The position numbers were made by a program, and so were the translations under genes. From positions 67,436-131,435 of the forward strand of contig NZ_JAEEMU010000041.1 of assembly GCF_016283395.1 (NCBI RefSeq): a stretch of DNA of 64,000 nucleotides, written 5' to 3'. The notes under the pieces were generated by a model. It worked only from the letters and a program-made list of their open reading frames with translations. It was not told the origin of the DNA and ran no database searches. Position 1 is the stretch's first letter, and every line of letters begins with the position of its first letter. The DNA comes from Ruminococcus sp. GTDB taxonomy: Bacteria; Bacillota_A; Clostridia; Oscillospirales; Ruminococcaceae. Below are positions 52,798 through 61,406 of the stretch, in pieces.

Positions 52798-53832
52798 TTA
52801 TCTCATTACAGCAATCATTCGCTTATACATATCAGCAAGTGTCCCCTGCGGCTTCCAGCCGAGTTTTGTGATCTTATCAATGCTTAAATTCAGGCAGCTT
52901 GCCGGCGGATACTTTCTGTTAGCATCAGATTCTTCAATTCTAACGCTTATCTTACCATCTGCAATAGTATCCGCTACCATTTTGCCCATCTCATAAATTG
53001 AGCAATATGTATCCGGATTTGCAGCATTATATGTCTCGCCTTTTTCACCTTTGAGCAAAACACAAAGAATAGCGGTAACTGCTTGCGCAGAATAAAGATA
53101 AGGGTGACGTCCGTTTCCCTTTGTCAAAAGGACGATATCTTTTCCCTCTCTTGCACAATTCGCCATCATTGCAAAAACTCTTTTGTCACTTGACGGTATA
53201 CCCGGACCAAATGTTTGAGCAAGTCTAAGACTCATCGTTCTTATATCATATTCAGTTGAATAAGAATAGCACAGCAATTCACAAAGTCGTTTAGCTTCGG
53301 GATAACAGCTTCTGACATTTGAAAGATCAACATGACCTAACTGATCTTCAGTCAATACTCTGTCATCATGAATAACTCCGTATGCTTCCATACTTGATAA
53401 AAACAGAAATCCTGAAACTTTATCTTCAACAGCACGTTTTAGAAGAGTTCGAGTTCCTAAAACAACAGATTCTATTGTCTCTACCGGATTTTGGACCAAA
53501 AACTGACTGGCTGTCGGTGAAGCACCATGTATGATGTAATCAAAATGAACATCCGAGAATTCAAACGCTTCTAATGTACCTATAACATAACGCACCACAT
53601 CGTTAGTCTCACCGAATAATGCCTTTGCCTTATTTTCATCTCTTACAAGGCAATAAATCTTCATATTTAACGAGAAACGTTTATTTGCATTTATCAATGT
53701 TTTAACAAGCAGCGAACCAATCAATCCAGTTGCTCCGGTAACAAATATATTCGTATTTTCAAACGATTTCCAAGGAATACAGTCACATCCCAGAATGTAC
53801 TCCATATCTTCTTTTTCAACACTGGTATCCAT
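52798..53832 (-). CDS. NAD-dependent epimerase/dehydratase (extended SDR)
   Basis: 344 residues with the coenzyme motif NIFVTGATGLIGSLLV near 28 and a downstream IIHGASPTASQF and FLSSMEAYG. The usual catalytic YxxxK appears as YPEAKR near 182. The substrate is unknown. It is encoded directly after an IspD/TarI-like cytidylyltransferase and LicD, an arrangement seen in other Firmicute surface-polymer loci, so a nucleotide-activated sugar or sugar alcohol is plausible. Confidence 0.88.
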   Translation of the reverse strand: MDTSVEKEDMEYILGCDCIPWKSFENTNIFVTGATGLIGSLLVKTLINANKRFSLNMKIYCLVRDENKAKALFGETNDVVRYVIGTLEAFEFSDVHFDYIIHGASPTASQFLVQNPVETIESVVLGTRTLLKRAVEDKVSGFLFLSSMEAYGVIHDDRVLTEDQLGHVDLSNVRSCYPEAKRLCELLCYSYSTEYDIRTMSLRLAQTFGPGIPSSDKRVFAMMANCAREGKDIVLLTKGNGRHPYLYSAQAVTAILCVLLKGEKGETYNAANPDTYCSIYEMGKMVADTIADGKISVRIEESDANRKYPPASCLNLSIDKITKLGWKPQGTLADMYKRMIAVMR

Positions 53833-53848
53833 TAAGTTAACTCCTTAT

Positions 53849-54565
53849 TCAACCAAATATTTGCGAACCTTCCCTTGCATCTACAATTGCCCTGAAAATG
53901 TAAAAATCAGACGGTGTCGTGATCTTAATGTTCTCGATTGCACCTTCTACAGTATACAATTCATAACCGTAGTAACGCATCATACTTGCAGAATCAATAA
54001 ATTCCTTTTTCTCCTCGATTGCTTTGCGGTGAGAATCAATAAGCTCAGAAAGCCTAAAACACTGAGGAGCTCTTGCCATAAAGCACTGTGATCTTTCCAT
54101 TATGTTTACTATCTTGCCATTTTCATCAGTCATAGAAACGGTTTCAATAGCAGATGTGACTGTAATTGCATTTCCATGTAATTTAACACAATCCAACGCA
54201 TTTGTGATAGTTTGTTCATCGATCAGCGGACGTACACCATCATGTATCAGAACTGTAACGTTTTCTTTACCATACAGTCTCTCGACCTCAGAAAGTCCAT
54301 TGTATATCGACTCCTGTCCTGTTGCTCCGCCTTTAACAACAGCCTTAACTTTAGTCAAACGAAAAGTCTCAATCAACTCCTGACAATACTCGATCCAGCT
54401 CTCCAAGATAACAAGAACAACGCCGTCAATCGCCTTATGACGCTGGAAATGCTCTATTGTATACACAAGGATCGGTTTACCATGCAACTCCAGAAACTGT
54501 TTCGGTTTCGTTTTTGCTTTCATTCTCTGTCCCGTTCCGCCAGCAAAAATAACCGCTATATTCAT
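53849..54565 (-). CDS. IspD/TarI-family cytidylyltransferase
   Basis: 238 residues with the nucleotidyltransferase start IAVIFAGGTGQRMKAKTKPKQF, ILVYTIEHFQ, VHDGVRP-type segment LIHDGVRPLID near 107, and TSAIETVSM. It activates a sugar or polyol phosphate with CTP. In this setting TarI-like activity (ribitol 5-phosphate) or a related substrate is more likely than the isoprenoid step of IspD, because it is flanked by LicD and an SDR rather than isoprenoid genes. Confidence 0.9.
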   Translation of the reverse strand: MNIAVIFAGGTGQRMKAKTKPKQFLELHGKPILVYTIEHFQRHKAIDGVVLVILESWIEYCQELIETFRLTKVKAVVKGGATGQESIYNGLSEVERLYGKENVTVLIHDGVRPLIDEQTITNALDCVKLHGNAITVTSAIETVSMTDENGKIVNIMERSQCFMARAPQCFRLSELIDSHRKAIEEKKEFIDSASMMRYYGYELYTVEGAIENIKITTPSDFYIFRAIVDAREGSQIFG

Positions 54566-54566
54566 C

Positions 54567-55445
54567 TTACTTCTCCTTCACACAATAATACTTGCCTTTA
54601 AACTGTTTATATGGCTCTGTTGTGCTCAAATAAACCGCATCATGCTTTGCAACGCGCTTCTCTACTGGCGGCAGCTGCATATAGTCGCCCCATATCTCAG
54701 TCAGATATCGTTCATAACCGGCCATAACCGGTACTTTATGTCCTTCAAAGTCCAGATAGACAACATTATCGAAATCCTTTTTCGGATGTCTGAGCAGCAT
54801 TCCCTTTATAGAACCGATCAACTCTGTAACTTCGTCACAATCGTCCCAATTGAATTTTGTCATTTTTCTCTGACATTTCTTCCAGATCTTATATCTTGAT
54901 TCCGGAGATCTTACTATCTTATATATGATATTTGAAAATGCACGAATCAATCCGCCCTTATTATCAGGAAGTCTCTGAACATTGAAAAGGCTGAACATAA
55001 ATGCATTATAAAGCTGACTTGCTCGCTTTATTTTTGACTTTGGACAGCCGTCTATAGGCATTATCTCCAGTGCGATGCCGTGACAAATATCTTCATTTAT
55101 ACTATGACGATTGATCTCTGTTGTGCGGATATCACGAACCGATGCGCCGCCGTCATGGTAGACCTTATTTCTTGTTGTTCGGCAATAAATATACTTGCTC
55201 GTATCCGCCTCCTGATTCCATATCTTTGCTAATTTTTCATAATCAGGGCGCGGCATGAAGAGGTCGATGTCATCGTCCCAAGGGATAAATCCCTTATGCC
55301 TTACAGCACCGATAAGGCAACCTCCGCAAAGGTAATACATTAAGTTGTTTTTTTTGCAGAACTCATCAAAATACAACAGCATTTCAAGCATTTTCTCTTG
55401 AAGTTCTCGTGTTGTAGCGTGGATTATACTATTTTTTTCAGTCAT
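54567..55445 (-). CDS. LicD-family phosphotransferase
   Basis: 292 residues with the LicD/fukutin signature: YLCGGCLIGAVRHKGFIPW and the metal motif WDDDIDLFMPRPDY (Asp57-59, Asp61). LicD proteins transfer phosphocholine or other CDP-activated groups to sugars. No choline kinase or CCT gene is near, so the CDP donor probably comes from the cytidylyltransferase encoded just downstream. Its ATG overlaps the end of the initiating sugar transferase gene. Confidence 0.92.
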   Translation of the reverse strand: MTEKNSIIHATTRELQEKMLEMLLYFDEFCKKNNLMYYLCGGCLIGAVRHKGFIPWDDDIDLFMPRPDYEKLAKIWNQEADTSKYIYCRTTRNKVYHDGGASVRDIRTTEINRHSINEDICHGIALEIMPIDGCPKSKIKRASQLYNAFMFSLFNVQRLPDNKGGLIRAFSNIIYKIVRSPESRYKIWKKCQRKMTKFNWDDCDEVTELIGSIKGMLLRHPKKDFDNVVYLDFEGHKVPVMAGYERYLTEIWGDYMQLPPVEKRVAKHDAVYLSTTEPYKQFKGKYYCVKEK

Positions 55446-56136
55446 AATTTTTCCCCATTACAGCTGCAGCTGTTCTAAACATCGTTAATATTTCTCTAAG
55501 GAATCTGAATCGTCTTATGCTTTCGAGATTCCATACCATCTTACCGGGAAGGACCTGTTCAATATACACCTTATCAACATCATCAGCTGCATCAAGCAAA
55601 CGTGCTTCATCTTTATAGCGAATAGACGCTTCTGATGTAATACCTGCCGGAAGCAGTAATGTTGCCAGCATTTCGGGTGTATAACCCTTTACGTACTTCA
55701 TTACCTCGGGACGAGTGCCTACAAAACTCATTTCGCCCTTGAGGACATTTATAAGCTGTCCGATCTCATCGAGCCTATAATCACGTATTTTTGAACCAAC
55801 TCGGGTGATACGGCTGTCATTGCCTACTGTAACCGCTGCCCCGACCTTATCAGCATTATTCACCATTGTACGGAACTTGTATATCTTGAATTTCTTTCCA
55901 TACTGAGTTACTCTTTCCTGCTTATAAAAAACAGGTCCCGGTGAATCAAGCTTGATCGCTACTGCAAGTATTACAAAAACAGGCAACAAAATAACAAGCA
56001 TTATCGCTGAGAGCACAACATCGAATATTCTTTTGCACTTCAGACTGAAACGTTTTTTGCTCAGAATATCGTAATACTCGCGAACTTCCTTACGCCGCAT
56101 GAACTTCGGAAGCTCTTCCCATTTTCTTAATGTCAT
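55438..56136 (-). CDS. Initiating undecaprenyl-phosphate sugar phosphotransferase
   Basis: 232 residues from the ATG at 56136 (AGGTG 6 bases ahead; a GTG at 56145 overlaps that site). One hydrophobic hairpin (about 37-62) and the catalytic domain of bacterial sugar transferases: DSPGPVFYKQERV, FKIYKFRTM and LDEIGQLINVLKGEMSFVGTR. It puts the first sugar phosphate on the lipid carrier and so starts the repeat unit. The short form lacking the extra N-terminal membrane helices is PglC-like. Confidence 0.95.
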   Translation of the reverse strand: MTLRKWEELPKFMRRKEVREYYDILSKKRFSLKCKRIFDVVLSAIMLVILLPVFVILAVAIKLDSPGPVFYKQERVTQYGKKFKIYKFRTMVNNADKVGAAVTVGNDSRITRVGSKIRDYRLDEIGQLINVLKGEMSFVGTRPEVMKYVKGYTPEMLATLLLPAGITSEASIRYKDEARLLDAADDVDKVYIEQVLPGKMVWNLESIRRFRFLREILTMFRTAAAVMGKNYD

Positions 56137-56153
56137 CAACTGCACCTACTGTA

Positions 56154-57371
56154 TTATAAACTCCTTATGATACTTGAATACTTTTCAAGTACATACTCAA
56201 CATCTTCATCTGTAAGACAGGTATGAAGCGGAAGAGTGATCTCATTCGCAAATCTGTTATATGCATTCGGGAAATCCTTGATATCAAATCCCATGTTCTT
56301 ATATGCTGTATGCATAGGAAGGGGCTTGTAATGAACATTGCAGGCAACTCCCTGCTCAGCCATTTCGATTATGATATCAGAACGCTTTTCAGGGCTGATA
56401 CCGGGGATCCTTGTAATATAAAGGTGTCCCGAAGAGATATGATCCTCTGTATAGTGCTTTAATGTTTCAACTCCAAGAGGAACGAGAACAGAATCATATT
56501 TTTCGATTATCTGCTTACGTCTTGCAAGCATACCGGGATAACGCTTCATCTGAGCAAGTCCCATAGCAGCTGCAACATCTGTCATATTGCACTTATACCA
56601 TGCTCCGACGATATCATACTCCCACGCGCCGAGCTGAGTCTTTGCAAGAGCGTCCTTGCTCTGACCGTGAAGGCTGAAGAGCTGAACATTATGATATATC
56701 TCCTCATTATCTATACCATCGATATTTCTCCACGAAAGAGCACCGCCCTCAGCAGTCGTAAAGTTCTTTACTGCATGGAACGAGAAAGAAGAGAAATCCG
56801 CAATAGAGCCTGCCATTCTGCCGTGCCATGAAGCACCGAATGCATGGGCTGTATCAGCACAGACAGCAATTCTTCCCATAGCCTCCTGTATCTTGTTTGA
56901 AGGCTTGAAAAGATTCTTTTTAGCTTCAACTATAGCAAATATCCTGTCATAGTCACAGGGTATACCTGCAAGATCAACAGGTATGATAGCCTTTGTTCTT
57001 TCTGTTATAGCGTTCTCAAGTGCATCATAATCCATTTCAAGGCTGTCCTTCTGAACATCAACAAGGACGATCTTTGCGCCAACATGATATACAACGGAAG
57101 CAGAAGCTGTATATGTATACGCAGGAACGATGACCTCGTCACCTTCTCCGATACCAAGGATACGAAGTGCCATTTCAGCACAGGCTGTCTGTGAATTAAG
57201 ACAAACCGCACGGTCAGTGCCTACATATTCAGCGACCTCTTTTTCAAGCTGCTTTGTTTTCGGACCTGTAGTTATCCAACCCGAACGAAGTGCTTCACAG
57301 ACTTCATTTATCTCAGCTTCGCTGATATCCGGTGGGCTGAAAGGGATCGATCTCTTTTGTGTTGAACTCAT
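56154..57371 (-). CDS. DegT/DnrJ/EryC1 aminotransferase
   Basis: 405 residues; fold type I PLP enzyme with IPFSPPDISEAEINEV, SGWITTGPKTKQLE and the PLP Lys202 in FHAVKNFTTAEGGAL. It aminates a keto-sugar nucleotide, usually the UDP-4-keto-6-deoxy-HexNAc made by a dehydratase. Followed closely by a PglC-like transferase, as in pathways where the first sugar is a diamino- or amino-trideoxy hexose. The dehydratase and acetyltransferase are not next to it. It is the first protein gene of the operon. Confidence 0.93.
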   Translation of the reverse strand: MSSTQKRSIPFSPPDISEAEINEVCEALRSGWITTGPKTKQLEKEVAEYVGTDRAVCLNSQTACAEMALRILGIGEGDEVIVPAYTYTASASVVYHVGAKIVLVDVQKDSLEMDYDALENAITERTKAIIPVDLAGIPCDYDRIFAIVEAKKNLFKPSNKIQEAMGRIAVCADTAHAFGASWHGRMAGSIADFSSFSFHAVKNFTTAEGGALSWRNIDGIDNEEIYHNVQLFSLHGQSKDALAKTQLGAWEYDIVGAWYKCNMTDVAAAMGLAQMKRYPGMLARRKQIIEKYDSVLVPLGVETLKHYTEDHISSGHLYITRIPGISPEKRSDIIIEMAEQGVACNVHYKPLPMHTAYKNMGFDIKDFPNAYNRFANEITLPLHTCLTDEDVEYVLEKYSSIIRSL

Positions 57372-57653
57372 TAAATTTACATCTCCTAATTATTACTATC
57401 TTAGAAAAAGTTTTTTCAACAAGATGAATGTTTCTGATCTGTTCTCTCATAAAACGCGCATTGTACCAAATGCGAACCGATACTTGCCAAATATCTGTTC
57501 ATACAAAACTTTGTCGTCCACGTACTCAACTTCATTTTCGCCGAATATGCAAACGACACGTACTTTTAAATATGAAATATATATGCCATAGCACTCTTTA
57601 ATAAGCTTATACCAGCTTATGTGAATAATCCTGTTTTACGTCATATAGTCACG
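57372..57653 (-). other. Leader region of the polysaccharide operon, possible gene remnant
   Basis: No complete gene. On the minus strand a frame is open from 57635 to the TGA at 57447 (62 codons) and reads like protein (IFGENEVEYVDDKVLYEQI) but has no ATG, GTG or TTG near its beginning and no ribosome site. It may be a decayed gene end or chance. Confidence 0.35.
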
Positions 57654-57756
57654 ATACGCTCCGAATGCTATATCCTGACCTTGTAAAACGATATTTTTAG
57701 CAAGCCGCAGTATACAAAACGCCTGTTATTATGAAAACTTATTCGGAGCACCGTAT
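57654..57756 (-). ncRNA. Candidate structured leader RNA of the polysaccharide operon
   Basis: On the minus strand a closing stem pairs ATACGGTGCTCCGAAT (57756-57741) with ATTCGGAGCGTAT (57666-57654), 13 pairs with one bulge. Inside, CTTGCTAAAA and TTTTACAAG pair with one bulge over a 6-base loop. A closed multi-helix RNA of about 100 bases some 280 bases before the first gene looks like a cis-regulatory leader. The family is not recognised. Confidence 0.35.
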
Positions 57757-58596
57757 TCACGTTAAAACTACTCTGCATAAGTCAATATGATCAGACAGAT
57801 CATTCAAATCGTTGTGTTATATAATAAACCTTCGCAAGCTGATAACATGAGATCACATATCATTGCCGACCTCTTATGTCTTTCAAAGGCTTTATCTATA
57901 TCAAGAGTTTGTGAGCAGGCAGTATAATTATAATGGTATCACACTGCCGGCAATCTGATGCTGCTTTTTTTATAACATTTTCGGTTTTCGCAAAAAAACA
58001 TTCCGCGAAAACACTGTATTCTATTAATAGTATTAAACGAACAAAACCCGTACGTTTCAATTATACCCGTTGGCAAAAAAAAAAGCAAGTGAAAAAATAA
58101 GGTAAATCATATCTGTCTTTGATTTTTGGCATTTTCAACAAATTAACTATACTATCTTCCGTTTAAATTGCACTATAGATTATACTAATTGTTTATTAAG
58201 TAAGCTTATTAAAATGCTGTATAACTCGTTGTACAGCTGTCATCAGGGATAATGCTTGCCGATTATTCCCTATCTTCAGTATAAATTATCATGCACTATA
58301 CTCAAAAAACTAAAAAAACACTATAAAACTGTCAGGAAACTAATAATATAACTAAATGTAAAAACAATAGTCTAATGAATATCTTTATTTTTTCTCGAAT
58401 AAAACCTCAAAATCAATTCAAAAGAATCATATTCCCAGCAACTCAAAGAGTTAAAATTTTTTCTGTATAATCATAAAAAATTGCTTTATACTGGTTTTTT
58501 ACCACAGATTTTTATTTCCATTTTGTATATTTTGCACTAACTCTCACTCGTTATTATTTACAAATCGTAATACTCCACATTGTTCAAGGCTACGAA
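57757..58596 (+). other. A+T-rich intergenic region between the polysaccharide operon and the prepilin gene
   Basis: No supported gene on either strand. A TATAAT on the minus strand near 57935 could be the operon's -10 box but has a poorly spaced -35 (TTGCCG, 15 bases). No repeat, tRNA or transposase remnant was recognised. Confidence 0.45.
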
Positions 58597-58618
58597 ATTC
58601 CGGCGTTATAGTGCATTG

Positions 58619-58649
58619 TTCACAAATTATACATCTATTTTGTTATAAT
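58619..58649 (+). promoter_or_regulatory. Extended -10 promoter of the prepilin gene
   Basis: TTCACA at 58619-58624 and TGTTATAAT ending at 58649; the 19-base spacer is long, but the TGn extension can compensate. The leader to the ATG is about 107 bases. Confidence 0.5.
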
Positions 58650-58696
58650 TCGTGGTATCATATATATAAAGAAAGGATAAATCCGGATAGAGTTTT

Positions 58697-58721
58697 CAGG
58701 TGCATATTCGATATGCACCTG
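58697..58721 (+). promoter_or_regulatory. Hairpin in the prepilin leader
   Basis: Perfect 10-base arms CAGGTGCATA / TATGCACCTG around a TTCGA loop, without a T run, 41 bases before the start codon. It is not a terminator by shape; it may stabilise the mRNA or bind a regulator. Confidence 0.5.
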
Positions 58722-58762
58722 GAAGTTCAAAACAAATATCCAATTAAGTCGAGGTGACATTT

Positions 58763-59473
58763 ATGAGGAAAAACAAGGGCTTCACATTGATGGAATTGAT
58801 AATCGTTCTTGCTATAATCGCCGTGCTCGGTACTATAATCGTTCCTTCAATACTCGGATATGTTGAGCTTTCAAAGAAAAAAGCTACCGTTGAAAACGGC
58901 AGAACTATCTATATGTCAGCAATGCTTGCACTTGCAGACGAAGATGCCTATGAGTCGTTCTACACTCCTCAGAGTTCATGGGTGGCTTATGAAGCAACTG
59001 CTGACGGTCGTGTAATAAATACGACCACCAAATACAAAGGCGTATCAAGCACCTATTCCGAGAGAGTAGGCAACGTTAATTCTCCTCTTAAAGCCGAAGG
59101 CAACTACCGTTTTACAGTAGTTGCAAGAGTTGACGGATACGCACACAGCACAGGAAGCGACTGGAAAAATCCTTCACATATCACACACGTTTTCAGAACA
59201 TGGGACTACTCAGACAAGAGATATACCACGTTCGTAAAAAGACTGTGTGCTGAGCTCGATATGAAAGTCGGACAACAGAAGGGCGATAATTTCCAGGTCA
59301 AAATGCCTTATACCAAGCGTGATGACGGCGGTACTCTGCCGCTGGTACGCTGGCTGATATGTTATCGTCTCGATGATCCTTCTCAGGTTGAGATCTGGGC
59401 AGGCGACGGCTATAAGTGTGAAAATGGTCCTGCATACCGTGTGTATCCAAATCCTGCAAGTAATTACACCTGA
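58763..59473 (+). CDS. Type IV prepilin-like protein
   Basis: 236 residues from the ATG at 58763 (GAGGTGA 6 bases ahead; an in-frame GTG at 58754 overlaps it). The short basic leader MRKNKG is followed by the class III prepilin signature GFTLMELIIVLAIIAVLGT, with the peptidase site after Gly6 and Glu at +5 of the mature chain. The rest is a soluble domain (about 35-236) with few Cys and no hit I can name. It is orphaned: no pilus ATPase, platform or peptidase gene is adjacent. In Ruminococcus albus a Pil-type protein (CbpC) is linked to cellulose adhesion, so an adhesive role is possible. Confidence 0.88.
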   Translation: MRKNKGFTLMELIIVLAIIAVLGTIIVPSILGYVELSKKKATVENGRTIYMSAMLALADEDAYESFYTPQSSWVAYEATADGRVINTTTKYKGVSSTYSERVGNVNSPLKAEGNYRFTVVARVDGYAHSTGSDWKNPSHITHVFRTWDYSDKRYTTFVKRLCAELDMKVGQQKGDNFQVKMPYTKRDDGGTLPLVRWLICYRLDDPSQVEIWAGDGYKCENGPAYRVYPNPASNYT

Positions 59474-59507
59474 TTCTTGGGGATTTGACATAAGTGTAAA
59501 ACCTAAA

Positions 59508-59544
59508 GAACGCTTCCGAGAGATTGGAAGCGTTCGCCTTTTTA
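59508..59544 (+). terminator. Terminator between the prepilin gene and the dockerin/SAM operon
   Basis: Perfect 10-base arms GAACGCTTCC / GGAAGCGTTC with an 8-base loop, GCCTTTTTA on the plus strand and TTTAGGTTTT on the minus strand, so it can serve both convergent units. Confidence 0.85.
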
Positions 59545-59593
59545 TGCATATGAGCCGCAATGCTTAAATGCTGCTAAGCTCAGGAGCTTTGTA

Positions 59594-60286
59594 TTAATTA
59601 AGACCAAGAAGCTTCTCCTGGATAGCAAGTGCATCACTTACAGTCAGACCGTCGCCGTTCATATCAGCATTGCGTTCGCCTTCGGAAGTAAGATGATTAT
59701 CAGATGTACCGTTCAAGCCATACTTATTCGGATTTGCAAGAGCCTGCATTACAATAACAGCATCAGACATATCAACATCTCCGTCGCAGTTTGCATCACC
59801 ATTTGCCGGTCCAAGCACTCCCATAAGAGGCGGAAACTCCTCTGTAGTTGTTGTTTCAGTTGTTTCTTTTGTTGCTACTGTAGTACCTATCATTGAAGGA
59901 GTTATTGTTGGTGCAGCAGTAGTAGTTATTTTGGCAGGGGCGACTGTAGTACCAACCATTGACGGAACTGTCGTTGTTGTTTCTATCTTCGCAGTAGTTG
60001 TACCTATAAGCCCTGTAGTAGTTGTTGTAGTTGTTGTGGTGGGCTTTTTGGTAACTGTAGTGCCTACCATTGAAGGAACTTCAGTAGTAGTTGTAGTTAT
60101 CGGCAGCTCATCGTCAGGCAGCATAACTACACCTGCGGTAGGAGCAAGCTCGTCAATGTAATCGGGATCAGTCGCCTGACCGGTCATTTTCCAAACTTCT
60201 TCCGAAGCTGCTGAACCTGCGTTCGCAGAAAGCCCCACAGTAACAGTTGCTAAAAGCGATGCTATCTCTTTTGTAAATTTCCTCAT
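59594..60286 (-). CDS. Secreted dockerin protein with PSMVG-type repeats, candidate substrate of the adjacent radical SAM enzyme
   Basis: 230 residues. Signal peptide (1-26; SLLATVTVGLSANAGSA), a short acidic stretch, then a Thr-rich region (62-150) holding five spaced copies of a small motif: PSMVGTTV (71), GLIGTTT (92), PSMVGTTV (108), PSMIGTTV (130) and PPLMGVLG (152). A dockerin closes the protein (163-230; DANCDGDVDMSD and DMNGDGLTVSD). There is no enzymatic or binding domain. The only Cys is in the dockerin loop. Its ATG overlaps the stop of the radical SAM gene by 4 bases, so the two are made together. The repeats are the likely modification sites. It would be exported by Sec and held on the cellulosome. 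The coding region is certain, the function inferred. Confidence 0.88.
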   Translation of the reverse strand: MRKFTKEIASLLATVTVGLSANAGSAASEEVWKMTGQATDPDYIDELAPTAGVVMLPDDELPITTTTTEVPSMVGTTVTKKPTTTTTTTTTGLIGTTTAKIETTTTVPSMVGTTVAPAKITTTAAPTITPSMIGTTVATKETTETTTTEEFPPLMGVLGPANGDANCDGDVDMSDAVIVMQALANPNKYGLNGTSDNHLTSEGERNADMNGDGLTVSDALAIQEKLLGLN

Positions 60287-61266
60287 TGTTTATTCCCTCC
60301 GTTTTCCTTAGATAATATTTCAAGTGCAGTAAGTATCTGCACCTGTTCCTCCATACAAGCGGCTTCCGAGATATCTCTTACAGTGCCTGTTGTAGCCATT
60401 TTTCTGCACGCGCAGGAGTTGCGGCAATACATAGCTATCTCGCAGCCTTTACATCTTTCCGAAAGCATTGAATAATCTGGGTGGGCTTTTCTTGCCTTTT
60501 CAGCCTCTATACCAACAAAAACATCGCCGCAGCGGTATTCGGCTATATTCTGGAACTGAACACAGGGATAAAACTTCCCGTCCCAATTGATAAAGACCTT
60601 CTTTCTGCATATCTCGCAGGTACTTGGTTTGTGTTCCTTGATACTGTTCTTTTTGGCAGTGAGCTCATACATAAAAAGGTCCTTTATTTCGCCTATTTTT
60701 CGCCACTGTTCTCTCATAATATCGCCGAAGCTGTCAAGATCCTCGGGCATCAGGAATGCGTCCATTGTTGCCGAGACTTTTTTAACGCCAAGCCCTTTCA
60801 GATACATGATATTATCATATAATTTCGGAAGCGTCTGCTCTGTGTACACAAGCTGGACAAGTGTTTCGGGCTGATATTTCAGTAATATTTTCAGATTTGC
60901 ATCAAGAACTGCCATATCTACGCCGCGCTCCGTACATTCTTTACCGTCATGGGACATATTGATAACAACATTCTTTCTGTCCATACACCACTTTATGAAT
61001 TCTTCATCGAGCAGCGTACCATTGGTGGTAATAACGATCTGTTCCGCATCTATATTCTCACAGTAGTACTTTACGGTATCCTTGTAAAGCAGCGGTTCAC
61101 CGCCAAAAAGATAAACTGTCTCTGCATTTCCCTGCTTCTTTATGTACTCTGCGATCTTATCTCTCATTTCATCGGTGATGCAGCCGTATTCAGTGTTAAG
61201 ATGCCTTTCATAACAATAACTGCACTTCAGATTGCATTTGTTGGTTATGCTGATAGTATAGTCCAA
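60283..61266 (-). CDS. Radical SAM/SPASM-domain enzyme (peptide or protein maturase type)
   Basis: 327 residues from a TTG at 61266 (ribosome site weak). The radical SAM cluster motif is at Cys11, Cys15, Cys18 (CNLKCSYCY), followed by YLFGGEPLL (GGEP 55-58). A Cys-rich C-terminal SPASM/twitch region (Cys217, 220, 235, 246, 272, 275, 281, 285, 287; CKGCEIAMYCRNSCAC) binds extra [4Fe-4S] clusters. Such enzymes modify peptides or proteins (sactipeptides, epimerised peptides, anaerobic sulfatases). The only coupled gene encodes the PSMVG-repeat dockerin protein; no sulfatase, peptidase or RiPP transporter is adjacent. The N terminus may be short: an upstream frame reading ..SLNGSEMIF ends close to this start and one extra T would join them. 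Confidence 0.9.
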   Translation of the reverse strand: MDYTISITNKCNLKCSYCYERHLNTEYGCITDEMRDKIAEYIKKQGNAETVYLFGGEPLLYKDTVKYYCENIDAEQIVITTNGTLLDEEFIKWCMDRKNVVINMSHDGKECTERGVDMAVLDANLKILLKYQPETLVQLVYTEQTLPKLYDNIMYLKGLGVKKVSATMDAFLMPEDLDSFGDIMREQWRKIGEIKDLFMYELTAKKNSIKEHKPSTCEICRKKVFINWDGKFYPCVQFQNIAEYRCGDVFVGIEAEKARKAHPDYSMLSERCKGCEIAMYCRNSCACRKMATTGTVRDISEAACMEEQVQILTALEILSKENGGNKQ

Positions 61267-61406
61267 AATATCATCTCGCTTCCGTTTAAAGACTCGCAGA
61301 TCTCATTAAGATCGTTACTGTAAAAGAATACGTATTATTTACTGTTCACTTATTAGACGAAGGATTATATAAAAACTCTCACCTGTTTTAAAAATTTTTT
61401 TCTGCC

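Noticed and set aside
57130..57591. 153-codon plus-strand frame opposite the aminotransferase start
   Set aside because: Mostly antisense to a strongly supported gene, without ribosome site.
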